From Bacteroidaceae bacterium (GTDB taxonomy: Bacteria; Bacteroidota; Bacteroidia; Bacteroidales; Bacteroidaceae): a stretch of DNA of 10,250 nt. The translations under genes and the position numbers were made by a program. How positions within the stretch are numbered: the first letter of the stretch is position 1; every line of letters begins with the position of its first letter. Of this stretch, positions 1 to 6,910 are shown in pieces. The notes below the pieces were generated by a model. It was not told the origin of the DNA and searched no databases. It saw nothing but the letters and a program-made list of their open reading frames with translations. The DNA lies in assembly GCA_028707655.1 (NCBI GenBank), contig JAQWAN010000052.1, positions 1-10,250 on the forward strand, written 5' to 3'.

Positions 1-63
1 CATCTTTTTATCCTTTCTTAGATTATTTATGGGGTATTATAAATGGGAATCGGTTATTTAGTG

Positions 64-71
64 TATATTTG
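64..71 (+). promoter_or_regulatory. Candidate -7 promoter box for the DUF308 gene
   Basis: TATATTTG matches the Bacteroidota -7 consensus TAnnTTTG exactly and lies 19 bp before the start codon at 91, implying a short leader of roughly a dozen bases. I see no convincing TTTG -33 element at the expected 19-21 bp spacing upstream, so the assignment rests on the -7 box and its position. Confidence 0.55.
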
Positions 72-90
72 TTTATAAAATAAATGGAAT

Positions 91-678
91 ATGAAAAATT
101 TAAGCTCTTATTTTTTGAGAGGCATTACTGCTTTGGTCTTAGGGTTAATATTAATATTGTACCCAGACCGTGTTACAGATATGCTTGTGGTGTTAGTTGG
201 TGTACTCTTTTTTATTCCTGGATTAGTCTCTTTTCTACATGGAGTAGCTAATCGTGGTAAACAAAAAAGCTTGAATGTTATTTTCCCTGTGATTGGACTG
301 GGAAGTATGTTATTTGGATTTTGGTTAATCATTATGCCAGCATCGTTTGTTGGGCTATTAATGATGGCCTTAGGGGTTTGTTTGGCTATTGGTGGCCTGC
401 AACAGCTCGTGATGCTAGTAATAGCTAAGAAATATCATGTGGTTTCTGGTACCTTTTTTGTTATCCCATCTCTGTTGTTATTCGCTGGTCTTTATCTATT
501 AACCAATCCTTTTAAATCGGCCAAAATGGCTTTTCTCTTTTTAGGGGTTTGTTTAATGATATATGGTGCTAACGAACTGTTTAACCATCTTAAGTTTGGT
601 AAAAAAAGAAGCGATGCGATAGAGAATGAGGAAAAACAGGAGCCGGTGGATGCTGTTATGGATGAGGAGAAAGAGTAA
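91..678 (+). CDS. HdeD/DUF308-family six-helix inner-membrane protein
   Basis: A 195-residue integral membrane protein. Hydrophobic segments lie at about residues 8-24, 29-49, 63-82, 87-111, 119-137 and 145-164, giving six predicted helices. A short, strongly charged, Glu/Lys-rich cytoplasmic-type tail follows (165-195). The paired-helix pattern, small Gly-rich helices and the 'LYPD' and 'IMPAS' turns after helices 1 and 3 resemble the DUF308/HdeD family, whose E. coli member is an acid-stress membrane protein. No catalytic motif is visible, and the molecular function in Bacteroidota is not known to me. The gene is monocistronic: it has its own -7 box and ends 15 bp before a strong terminator shared with convergent slyD. 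The start at 91 gives the helix 1 that the family expects right at the N-terminus. Family is a fairly confident call; function is open. Confidence 0.8.
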   Translation: MKNLSSYFLRGITALVLGLILILYPDRVTDMLVVLVGVLFFIPGLVSFLHGVANRGKQKSLNVIFPVIGLGSMLFGFWLIIMPASFVGLLMMALGVCLAIGGLQQLVMLVIAKKYHVVSGTFFVIPSLLLFAGLYLLTNPFKSAKMAFLFLGVCLMIYGANELFNHLKFGKKRSDAIENEEKQEPVDAVMDEEKE

Positions 679-693
679 ATTTCTTTTCGGAAC

Positions 694-732
694 AAAAAAA
701 AGACAATCTCCATAGAGATTGTCTTTTTTTTT
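694..732. terminator. Bidirectional intrinsic terminator (DUF308 / slyD)
   Basis: A perfect 9-bp stem (gacaatctc at 702-710, gagattgtc at 715-723) has a 4-base loop. It is flanked by eight A on the left and nine T on the right, so each strand reads as hairpin plus U-tract. It sits between the convergent stops at 678 and 753 and should end both transcripts. Confidence 0.9.
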
Positions 733-752
733 AGAGAGATGGGTGGGTATAA

Positions 753-1361
753 TTAGTTACAACCACATCCACAACCACAACCTTCTTGGTCGTCACCGTC
801 ATTGCTTCCGCAACCACCGCCACAACCATCACCGCTACCACAACTGTCACAACCGCCAGCACCTTCGCCGCTCATCATATTGAGTAAGCTTTGAACTTCT
901 TCTGCTGAGGCTGGACGAGATTCCATTACTTTTCCAACAAAGTTTAGGTCTTTTCCAGCTAGTGGGTGATTCATATCTGTAATAACGTCTGTTTCTGTTA
1001 CTTCTAATACAGTACCATTCATGCGGTCGCCCTCTTCATTCATCAAAGGTACTACTTTTCCGGCTTGAATGTTTGTATCATCAAATTTACCATCAACGAC
1101 AAATATATTTTTAGGTAGGGTTAAAACTCTATCTTGGTGATATTCTCCATATGCTTCTGATGATGGAATAGCGAAATCAAAAGTTGCTCCCTCTTCCAGG
1201 TCTTTTATTTGATTCTCAAATGCATCAAGAGTAAAACCTACACCGGTGATAACTTGAAATGGTTGGTCTTCTGGCGCTTTCTCCATTAAACTTTTTTCTC
1301 CATTTGTTGTTGTATACAACTCATAAGTTACTGTGATGTACTTGTTTGGTGTTGCTTCCAT
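753..1361 (-). CDS. slyD: SlyD-like FKBP-type peptidyl-prolyl cis-trans isomerase with Cys-rich metal-binding tail
   Basis: A 202-residue cytoplasmic protein (no signal peptide) that should catalyse prolyl isomerisation and act as a folding chaperone. The FKBP half begins near residue 7 and includes ITGVGFTLDAFE (38-49) and PSSEAYGEY (66-74). The insert-in-flap chaperone domain follows at about 75-125. The chain returns to the FKBP fold at the SlyD hallmark NHPLAGKDLNF (131-141). The C-terminus (about 165-202) is a Gly/Cys-rich tail with eight cysteines (171, 174, 180, 184, 195, 197, 199, 201). In E. coli SlyD such a tail binds Ni/Zn and helps hydrogenase maturation. This tail is Cys-rich, with no histidine, so metal preference may differ. 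Total length is typical of SlyD. The gene is monocistronic, divergent from the thioesterase gene, and preceded by a -7 box 31 bp upstream of the start. Confidence 0.93.
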   Translation of the reverse strand: MEATPNKYITVTYELYTTTNGEKSLMEKAPEDQPFQVITGVGFTLDAFENQIKDLEEGATFDFAIPSSEAYGEYHQDRVLTLPKNIFVVDGKFDDTNIQAGKVVPLMNEEGDRMNGTVLEVTETDVITDMNHPLAGKDLNFVGKVMESRPASAEEVQSLLNMMSGEGAGGCDSCGSGDGCGGGCGSNDGDDQEGCGCGCGCN

Positions 1362-1391
1362 TTTGTTTATTTTATTTCGTGAATATTACTG

Positions 1392-1399
1392 CAAATTTA
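1392..1399 (-). promoter_or_regulatory. Candidate -7 promoter box for slyD
   Basis: On the minus strand this reads TAAATTTG, an exact TAnnTTTG match 31 bp upstream of the slyD start codon. This would leave a leader of about 25 bases. No clear -33 TTTG is present at normal spacing. Confidence 0.5.
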
Positions 1400-1524
1400 C
1401 TCTTTTATTTCTGAATAGGTATTTACACCCTCTATTTTTAGGTTGATTTAATGGTTTTTTGAGGACTTGAACTTTCTTTATGTAAATATCTTGGGTATTC
1501 TAATTTTTTTAGTTCCTCTTTTGC

Positions 1525-1555
1525 TTGTCTTTTCCTAATTATCCTACTACTTTTG
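1525..1555 (+). promoter_or_regulatory. Candidate -33/-7 promoter for the acyl-ACP thioesterase gene
   Basis: TACTTTTG at 1548-1555 is an exact TAnnTTTG -7 box. A TTG at 1525-1527, 20 bp upstream of it, fits the -33 element and its usual 19-21 bp spacing. The predicted transcription start near 1562 leaves a leader of about 22 bases before the ATG at 1584. This is the best two-part promoter in the window. Confidence 0.6.
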
Positions 1556-1583
1556 TGTAGTTGAAATTAAAAATATAGAAGTC

Positions 1584-2339
1584 ATGAATACGGAATGTAA
1601 TCCAGATAGGATAGGACATTATCCTTTTGTTGCTGAGTCTTTTCATTTAGATTTTTCGGGACATCTACTCCTGTCCGTGTTGGGAAATCATTTACTTAAC
1701 TGCTCTAATCGTCACTCTTCGGATAGAGGCTTTGGTATCTCCTTACTAAATGAACATAAATATACATGGGTGCTTTCTCGACTTTCTATTGATCTATCTG
1801 AGATGCCTTGTCAAAACGAGCCCTTTATTATTGATACGTGGGTAGATTCTATTTACCGTTTGTTTACGGATAGAAATTATGTGATTCGTTCTCCACAAGA
1901 CAAGGTGTTGGGATATGCCAAATCGGTCTGGGCTATCATCGATTTGGAGAGTAGAAAACCGATTGATTTACTCTCTATTGATGGTGGACGAATAGTGGAA
2001 CATATCTGTAAGAAAGAGTGCCCAATTAATAAGCCACAACGTATACGATTGAGTGATAAAAAGGAGGTTGTATCTGAATTTACGGCTGCATATACCGATA
2101 TTGATATGAATGGTCACTTTAACAGCATTAAATATATAGAACATGTAATGAATACGTTTTCTCTCGATTTTTATCGCGAAAAGCGTTTAAAACATTTTGA
2201 GATAGCCTATGTTTCTGAGTGTTATTTTGGCGATACGATTGTGATTAGTAGAGAGCAGATAGATGCAACCACCTACTTTATTGAAATAGCAAAGAAGGGG
2301 GAGAAAGTGTTATGTCGTTGTAGTTTGCTTTTTGAATAG
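1584..2339 (+). CDS. Acyl-ACP thioesterase (FatA/FatB-type, double hotdog)
   Basis: A 251-residue soluble enzyme predicted to hydrolyse acyl-ACP to free fatty acid and ACP, tuning fatty-acid chain length or release in the cytoplasm. The N-terminal hotdog holds the family's WVLSR (62-66), DTW (84-86) and the RNYVIR stretch (97-102), followed by VWAIIDLESRKP (115-126). The C-terminal hotdog carries DMNGHFN (174-180), giving the D-x-N-x-H catalytic array (Asp174, Asn176, His178). It also carries SECYFGD (211-217), where Glu212-Cys213 align with the Glu-Cys pair of plant FatB. All the residues expected for catalysis are therefore present. The length fits bacterial members, which lack the plant transit peptide. 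The gene is monocistronic, with its own promoter and a terminator shared with the convergent GH97 gene. Chain-length preference cannot be read from the sequence. Confidence 0.9.
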   Translation: MNTECNPDRIGHYPFVAESFHLDFSGHLLLSVLGNHLLNCSNRHSSDRGFGISLLNEHKYTWVLSRLSIDLSEMPCQNEPFIIDTWVDSIYRLFTDRNYVIRSPQDKVLGYAKSVWAIIDLESRKPIDLLSIDGGRIVEHICKKECPINKPQRIRLSDKKEVVSEFTAAYTDIDMNGHFNSIKYIEHVMNTFSLDFYREKRLKHFEIAYVSECYFGDTIVISREQIDATTYFIEIAKKGEKVLCRCSLLFE

Positions 2340-2377
2340 AGCCAGAGGGACTGCTTACTTCAAAAGAAACAATAAAA

Positions 2378-2421
2378 AAAGGTTCAAAGAGCTCTGCTTG
2401 ATGCATTCTCTTTGAACCTTT
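2378..2421. terminator. Bidirectional intrinsic terminator (thioesterase / GH97)
   Basis: A perfect 14-bp stem (aaaggttcaaagag at 2378-2391, ctctttgaaccttt at 2408-2421) encloses a 16-base loop. A seven-A run lies on the left (2374-2380). The right side has only a short T-rich stretch (2419-2428), so termination should be stronger for the minus-strand GH97 transcript. It lies between the convergent stops at 2339 and 2448. Confidence 0.85.
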
Positions 2422-2447
2422 GTTGTTTAGTCTGAGTTATTCTCTAA

Positions 2448-4577
2448 TTATATTTTAGAGAGACCCTTCATCTCTTTCTTGTCTTTAACCTCTAAAATAC
2501 TAATGGCATAACCACCACCTGGAGCTGCTTTGATCTTTAATTTGCTCTTAGCTGTTGCAATACCTTTTTGGATGACGTAAGCCTGTGGGTTTTTCTCATA
2601 GTGCGCATCCTTAGCATCTTTATAAATGGTGATGATATATTTCTTATCCTTGTCTAAGAAGGATAGATCTAACTTAGATAGATGGCCGTTCTCATCGCTT
2701 GTGTTACCTATAAACCAGTTGTTTGTTCCTTTTGCTTTACGAGCAATGGTGATGTAATCGCCTGGTTCAGCTTCTAGATAGACCGTGTTATCCCAGTCTA
2801 CTGCTACGTCCTTAATAAATTGGAAAGCGTCCATATGCTTTTCATAATTCTCGGGCAAATCTGCTGCCATCTGTAGGGGACTATACATAGTGATATAAAG
2901 TGCTAATTGACGAGCAAGTGTGCTATGTACAAACGAATTATTGTTAGGGTTCACTTTGTTTAGTTGGGTTTGGAATATACCGGGGGTATAGTCCATTGGT
3001 CCGCCTTTTAATCGTGTAAAGGGTAGTATTGTGGTATGGAAAGGTTTATTTCCACCAAAAGATTCATACTCTGTGCCTCGAGCCGATTCATTACCAATCA
3101 GGTTAGGGTAGGTGCGACAAAGTCCTGTTGGACGAACAGCCTCGTGTGCATTCACCATAATCTTATATTTAGCTGCTTCTTTTACTGCATAGAGGTAGTG
3201 ATTAACCATCCATTGACCGTAGTGGTACTCGCCACGTGGTAAGATATCGCCTACATAACCACTCTTTACTGCATTGTATCCATTGTCTACCATAAATTGG
3301 TAAGCTGCATCCATATGGCGCTCGTAGTTGCGAACAGAGGCCGATGTTTCGTGATGCATCATAATTTTAACCCCTTTAGAGGCTGCATATTGCTGTAATT
3401 CTTTTACATGAAAATCGGGATATGGAGTTAAGAAATCGAAGACATAGTCTTTTGAATGGCCAAACCAATCTTCCCATCCTTCGTTCCAACCCTCGACTAA
3501 TACTTGGTCAAAACCGTTTTCTGCTGCAAAATCGATGTAGCGTTTAACATCTTTGGTATTTGCACCATGTTTTCCGTTGGGTTTTGTTTTGGTATAATCG
3601 GTTTCTCCTAATTTTACAGAGGGTAGGTCGTCTGTGTAAGCCCATGAGTTGCGACCTACAATCATTTCCCACCATACACCAACATATTTTACAGGTTTAA
3701 TCCATGAGGTATCCTTTATCTTACAGGGCTCGTTTAGATTTAGAATCATCTTAGAGGCTAGGATGTCTCGTGCATTGTCACTTACTATAATAGTACGCCA
3801 GGGCGATTGACAAGGGGTTTGCATATATCCTTTGTTGCCTTGTGCATCGGGAGTTAACCACGATTCAAAAATCAGATTCTTATCATCTAGGTTAAGATGC
3901 ATACAGGCATAATTAACAAGTGCAGCTTCGTGTAGATTGATATATAATCCATCTTGACTCTTCATCATCAACGAGGTTTGTACGCCTGTTGGAGAGAAGG
4001 AGGTTTGCGATGTGTTAGGAGTAATATTCATTTTGCTTCTAATCTCGCTTAGCTTGGATTCGGTATAATCATATTCTTGTGTGTCATAATCACCAGGAAT
4101 CCAAAATGCGGTATGATCTCCTGCCATAGCGAACTGTGTATGCTCCTCCTTTATGGTAAAGTAGACTAGGTTTTTTTGTTGTGGAAATTCATATCTAAAG
4201 CCTAATCCATCATCAAACAGACGAAAACGAATGAGTATGTTGCGATCGGTGGAGGTTTGGTTTAAGGTAACTTCCAACTCGTTATAATGATTTCGGATGG
4301 TTTTTACTTCGCCCCAGACTGGTGTCCATGTGTTGTCAAAACTGCTTTTTTCTGCTTTAACAAGTGTAAATCCCTTCATTAAGTTGTCTAACTTGACCAA
4401 CTCAAAGCCTAGTTTACTCTCTTTGATAACCTCTTTATTTTTGTAGTTTAAGGCATAGGTGGGCACGCCATCTTGTACTTTAAAGGTTAACTCTAGTTCA
4501 CCGTTAGGCGATTTTAGACTTTCGGCATGCAATGCAAGGGGCAAGACCAAAAGCAAGGCTACGATTAATTTTTTCAT
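2448..4577 (-). CDS. Glycoside hydrolase family 97 alpha-glucosidase, SusB-like (inverting GH97a type)
   Basis: A 709-residue exported glycosidase. The start at 4577 is chosen because it opens a clean signal peptide (MKKLIVALLLVLPLALHA, cleavage after about residue 18); the in-frame ATG ten codons upstream overlaps the -7 box. The order is an N-terminal beta-sandwich (about 20-290), a catalytic (beta/alpha)8 barrel (about 300-600) and a C-terminal beta domain. Active-site motifs are MMHHETSAS (Glu410), NAHEAVRPTGL (Glu479) and GNESARGTEYE (Glu497, Glu503). They line up at a constant offset of 29 with Glu439, Glu508, Glu526 and Glu532 of B. thetaiotaomicron SusB as I remember them. Those residues belong to the Ca-dependent, inverting alpha-glucosidase branch rather than the retaining alpha-galactosidase branch with an Asp nucleophile. 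The likely site is the periplasm, releasing glucose from maltooligosaccharides. No susC/susD genes are adjacent. A LacI-type operator lies upstream. Confidence 0.93.
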   Translation of the reverse strand: MKKLIVALLLVLPLALHAESLKSPNGELELTFKVQDGVPTYALNYKNKEVIKESKLGFELVKLDNLMKGFTLVKAEKSSFDNTWTPVWGEVKTIRNHYNELEVTLNQTSTDRNILIRFRLFDDGLGFRYEFPQQKNLVYFTIKEEHTQFAMAGDHTAFWIPGDYDTQEYDYTESKLSEIRSKMNITPNTSQTSFSPTGVQTSLMMKSQDGLYINLHEAALVNYACMHLNLDDKNLIFESWLTPDAQGNKGYMQTPCQSPWRTIIVSDNARDILASKMILNLNEPCKIKDTSWIKPVKYVGVWWEMIVGRNSWAYTDDLPSVKLGETDYTKTKPNGKHGANTKDVKRYIDFAAENGFDQVLVEGWNEGWEDWFGHSKDYVFDFLTPYPDFHVKELQQYAASKGVKIMMHHETSASVRNYERHMDAAYQFMVDNGYNAVKSGYVGDILPRGEYHYGQWMVNHYLYAVKEAAKYKIMVNAHEAVRPTGLCRTYPNLIGNESARGTEYESFGGNKPFHTTILPFTRLKGGPMDYTPGIFQTQLNKVNPNNNSFVHSTLARQLALYITMYSPLQMAADLPENYEKHMDAFQFIKDVAVDWDNTVYLEAEPGDYITIARKAKGTNNWFIGNTSDENGHLSKLDLSFLDKDKKYIITIYKDAKDAHYEKNPQAYVIQKGIATAKSKLKIKAAPGGGYAISILEVKDKKEMKGLSKI

Positions 4578-4604
4578 AGATAAATAATTTGATTGTTTAC
4601 ACGG

Positions 4605-4612
4605 CAAAGATA
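4605..4612 (-). promoter_or_regulatory. -7 promoter box for the GH97 gene
   Basis: The minus strand reads TATCTTTG, an exact TAnnTTTG match and the most common form of this box in Bacteroidota. It lies 27 bp upstream of the chosen ATG at 4577. The alternative ATG at 4607 would fall inside the box, which supports the shorter protein. A canonical -33 TTTG is not evident, as expected for a promoter that may need an activator. Confidence 0.65.
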
Positions 4613-4635
4613 CAAAAACTTATAAGAGTTCAGAT

Positions 4636-4654
4636 GTGTTTCTCAAATAAACAC
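4636..4654. repeat. Inverted repeat GTGTTT-7-AAACAC upstream of the GH97 promoter
   Basis: Two perfect 6-base half-sites (4636-4641 and 4649-4654) are separated by 7 bp. They lie between the -7 box and the LacI-like operator, covering the place where a -33 element would be. It could be a second regulator site or chance; at 6 + 6 bases it is weak on its own. Confidence 0.35.
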
Positions 4655-4666
4655 TTTTATTGTTAG

Positions 4667-4680
4667 TGTAAACGTTTGCA
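4667..4680. promoter_or_regulatory. LacI/GalR-family operator-like site
   Basis: TGTAAACGTTTGCA matches the generic LacI-family operator TGnAAnCGnTTnCA at every fixed position and is palindromic at six of seven pairs around a central CG. It lies 54 bp upstream of the GH97 -7 box and 89 bp upstream of the GH97 start, and about 320 bp before the divergent ATPase gene. GH97 is therefore the natural target. LacI-family sugar regulators with such operators are known to control glycan-use genes in Bacteroidota; no regulator gene is in the window. Confidence 0.55.
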
Positions 4681-4999
4681 TCTCTCTTTTATTACCGTTA
4701 TGCCGTGCTATGGTAGTTTTTTTGCAGACAGGATATTGGCTCTATCTCGGTTTAGCTGCTTCTATAGAATGGTGGATTATCTCTTTATTATTCTTAGTTC
4801 TCCTTAATAGGGGGATACCAAGTAGGGGAAATGATGTTTTGGGGTCTGCATAGATTGCTGCATTGTGGTTGCTCAGGAAAGGCTTTCATTTGCTGTTTAA
4901 AAGCGATTTTCGCTAAATAAGGAGGAAAAGATTTGCAATTACCAAGAATATTAGCGAATATTGTATGTAGTTGTTCTTAAACCACTAAACAATTGTTTT
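4681..4999. other. Long intergenic stretch before the ATPase gene, no gene recognised
   Basis: About 320 bp without a convincing gene. It holds a small perfect hairpin (AGCGA-TTT-TCGCT, 4902-4914), a GGAGG at 4921-4925 that is not placed to serve the downstream ATG, and a perfect 12-bp palindrome AAACAATTGTTT at 4987-4998, directly against the ATPase start codon. No exact TAnnTTTG box is present; the nearest is AAGATTTG at 4928-4935, one mismatch. The promoter of the downstream genes is therefore not identified. Confidence 0.6.
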
Positions 5000-5836
5000 A
5001 TGAGTGAATTAGCTAGTTATATTAAACGGATAGAGATAAAAGGTTTGTGGGGACGCAAAGATATTATCTGGAATTTACGCCCCGACGTAAATATTCTATC
5101 GGGCATCAATGGAATTGGTAAGAGTTCTATTCTGGATGCTTCGGTATATGCTCTATCTGCTTCAGCCAATGGCAAAAAGGAATTAAGCAGAGTAATAGGA
5201 AATGTGCAATTGTTTTTTGAGCCAGAAAAGGCGGACTCGGTTCGCTTTGATGTTATACGAAGTTTTGATCGCCCCTTTATACAAGCCGATTCTTTAACCA
5301 AAATAATGGATTGCACTATCCGTACAGAGTTGGATTGGCAACTCTATAAGCTGCAACGCGATTACTTGGATTACCAAGTGAATATTGGTAATCGGATGAT
5401 TGAGATGCTTAGTTCTGAGGAGGATGGAGATAAGATAAAAGCTGCACTTTTATCTGGGCCAAAGCGTTTGTTTCAAAATATGGTGGATAAATTGTTTGTA
5501 GACACCGAAAAGAAGATTGATAGAAGAAGTAATGAATTACGTTTCAAACAAGATAATAAGGTGCTATCGCCATATCAACTCTCCTCTGGTGAAAAACAGT
5601 TATTAGTCATCTTACTTACGGTATTAGTACAAGATAACGCTCCCTGTGTGCTGTTTATGGATGAACCCGAAGTTTCTTTACATATTGAGTGGCAACAACA
5701 GCTCATTTCAATAATCCGAAAATTGAATGCACATGTACAAATAATTTTAACGACTCATTCTCCAGCTATGATGATGGATGGGTGGATGGATGCTGTTACC
5801 GAAGTGAGTGATATCTCCAAGAATTATAAATTATAG
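5000..5836 (+). CDS. ABC-type AAA ATPase, partner of the DUF4435 protein
   Basis: A 278-residue cytoplasmic ATPase of the compact SMC/OLD-like class. It begins IKRIEIKGLWG (8-18). Next come Walker A GINGIGKSS (35-43), a middle region of about 150 residues, the ABC signature LSSGEKQ (194-200), Walker B VLFMDEPE (217-224), a D-loop-like VSLH (225-228) and the switch histidine in TTHSP (251-255). All nucleotide-binding motifs are intact. The middle is too short for a long coiled coil. The start at 5000 is preferred over an ATG 13 codons upstream because it places the first beta-strand near the N-terminus, as in relatives. The stop lies 11 bp before the DUF4435 gene, so the two are surely cotranscribed. 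The pairing resembles OLD-family and PARIS (AriA/AriB) modules, but a housekeeping role is equally possible. No TOPRIM domain is fused to this chain. Confidence 0.85.
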   Translation: MSELASYIKRIEIKGLWGRKDIIWNLRPDVNILSGINGIGKSSILDASVYALSASANGKKELSRVIGNVQLFFEPEKADSVRFDVIRSFDRPFIQADSLTKIMDCTIRTELDWQLYKLQRDYLDYQVNIGNRMIEMLSSEEDGDKIKAALLSGPKRLFQNMVDKLFVDTEKKIDRRSNELRFKQDNKVLSPYQLSSGEKQLLVILLTVLVQDNAPCVLFMDEPEVSLHIEWQQQLISIIRKLNAHVQIILTTHSPAMMMDGWMDAVTEVSDISKNYKL

Positions 5837-5847
5837 TACTATCTATT

Positions 5848-6858
5848 ATGTCTAAAAGCCTAAAGGATAATTTAACTTCCGATTGGATTGGAGCGTCTCA
5901 TCTGCTTTATTCAAAAAAAACTCGTCGCAAAATTGTTGCGTATGTAGAGAGTTTTGATGATATCGCCTTTTGGCGTACGTTATTTCAAGCTTATGAAACA
6001 GATGCTTATTATTTCCATGTAATGCTCCCCTCTAATCATTCCCTGACGAAGGGGAAAAAAGCAGTGCTGATGCATGTGGTGAAGGAAACGGCCTTGGGCA
6101 TAAACATGGTGGCTTGTGTTGATAGTGATTACGATTACCTATTGCAGGGTGCCTCTAGCGTGTCTAAACTTTTGTTGACTTCGCCTTATGTGTTTCATAC
6201 CTATGCTTATGCAATTGATAATTATTTGTGCTATGCCCCTAGTATGCAGTCTCTTTGTGTGCAAGTAACGTTAAACGATAGGCATATTATTAATTTTGAA
6301 AGCTTTATGCAAGAGTATTCTAAGATTGTTTATCCTCTTTTTGTTTTTGGTGTTTGGCTACAACGAAATCATGAACTCTCTTCTTTAACCATAAACGATT
6401 TTGTGTATTATACGGGTCTCAAACGTGTTCGTGTTTATCATCTTGAACAGTGTCTCAATGATGTGAAGAAAAGAACGGGTATGAAATTACGAAAATTACG
6501 TAATAAGTATCCACAAATAATAGAAACTGATTTGCCGCGGTTAGAGAAGGAATTGGCTGAGCTAGGTGTTACTCCAGAAACAACGTATATGTTTATTCAG
6601 GGGCATCATTTGGTGGATAATGTGGTGATGCGATTATTAAAGCCTATTTGTGCTATTCTTCGCCGTGAACGAGAAAATGAAATTAGTGAGTTTGCTGAGC
6701 ACGAAGAGCAGTTCCAAAACGAGTTGTCCTCTTATACCAATAGTACGAGTACTGTTGAGATGATGCTACGTAAGAATACAAACTATACGAAATCGCCTCT
6801 TTATCAGCGGATTCAAAAGGATGTTGCTGCCTTTTTAGAACGAACAAAGGAAATTTAA
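5848..6858 (+). CDS. DUF4435 protein with TOPRIM-like acidic motifs
   Basis: A 336-residue soluble protein matching DUF4435. Visible marks are VAYVESFDDIAFW (30-42), with Glu34 and Asp37/Asp38; TKGKKAVL (67-74); VDSDYDY (91-97), with Asp92, Asp94 and Asp96; a FHTYAYAIDNYLC segment (116-128); QGHHLVD (251-257); and LYQRIQKDV near the end (318-326). The Glu followed about 58 residues later by an Asp triad is the TOPRIM pattern of OLD nucleases and of AriB, the DUF4435 effector of PARIS. A metal-dependent nuclease activity is therefore a reasonable inference, not shown. Residues 140-300 are helical-looking and unassigned. The gene follows the ATPase gene by 11 bp on the same strand, which suggests a two-subunit complex in which the ATPase holds or activates this subunit. 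No terminator is visible after it. Confidence 0.8.
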   Translation: MSKSLKDNLTSDWIGASHLLYSKKTRRKIVAYVESFDDIAFWRTLFQAYETDAYYFHVMLPSNHSLTKGKKAVLMHVVKETALGINMVACVDSDYDYLLQGASSVSKLLLTSPYVFHTYAYAIDNYLCYAPSMQSLCVQVTLNDRHIINFESFMQEYSKIVYPLFVFGVWLQRNHELSSLTINDFVYYTGLKRVRVYHLEQCLNDVKKRTGMKLRKLRNKYPQIIETDLPRLEKELAELGVTPETTYMFIQGHHLVDNVVMRLLKPICAILRRERENEISEFAEHEEQFQNELSSYTNSTSTVEMMLRKNTNYTKSPLYQRIQKDVAAFLERTKEI

Positions 6859-6910
6859 TCGTCGCTGTTGTGGGTGCGTTTGTAATAAAAATGCCTAGAT
6901 GGATTTAATA

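Noticed and set aside
1..3. Possible start codon of a divergent minus-strand gene at the left edge, with an AGGA-like sequence a few bases upstream
   Set aside because: Only one codon lies in the window and there is no TAnnTTTG box on that strand, so no gene can be supported.
813..860. Short repeated GGT/CCACAACC-like units as a tandem repeat
   Set aside because: They are the Gly/Cys codons of the SlyD tail, not a DNA-level repeat.
4578..4607. Upstream in-frame ATG that would extend the GH97 protein by 10 residues
   Set aside because: It overlaps the TATCTTTG promoter box and would put a polar stretch before an otherwise clean signal peptide.
4700..4807. 35-codon ORF on the + strand in the intergenic region
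   Set aside because: No promoter box or ribosome-binding site, no recognisable sequence, and a length expected by chance.
4933..4980. TTG-initiated 15-codon ORF preceded by GGAGG
   Set aside because: Bacteroidota rarely rely on Shine-Dalgarno sites, the start is non-canonical and the peptide is too short to support.
4961..4999. Upstream in-frame ATG that would extend the ATPase by 13 residues
   Set aside because: The added segment is not like the family N-terminus, and the ATG at 5000 places the first strand where expected. Not decisive, but 5000 is preferred.
5000..6858. Naming the ATPase/DUF4435 pair as a PARIS system (ariA/ariB)
   Set aside because: The architecture is alike, but sequence identity to AriA/AriB cannot be judged here and the context is not a defence island. 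Kept as a hypothesis only.
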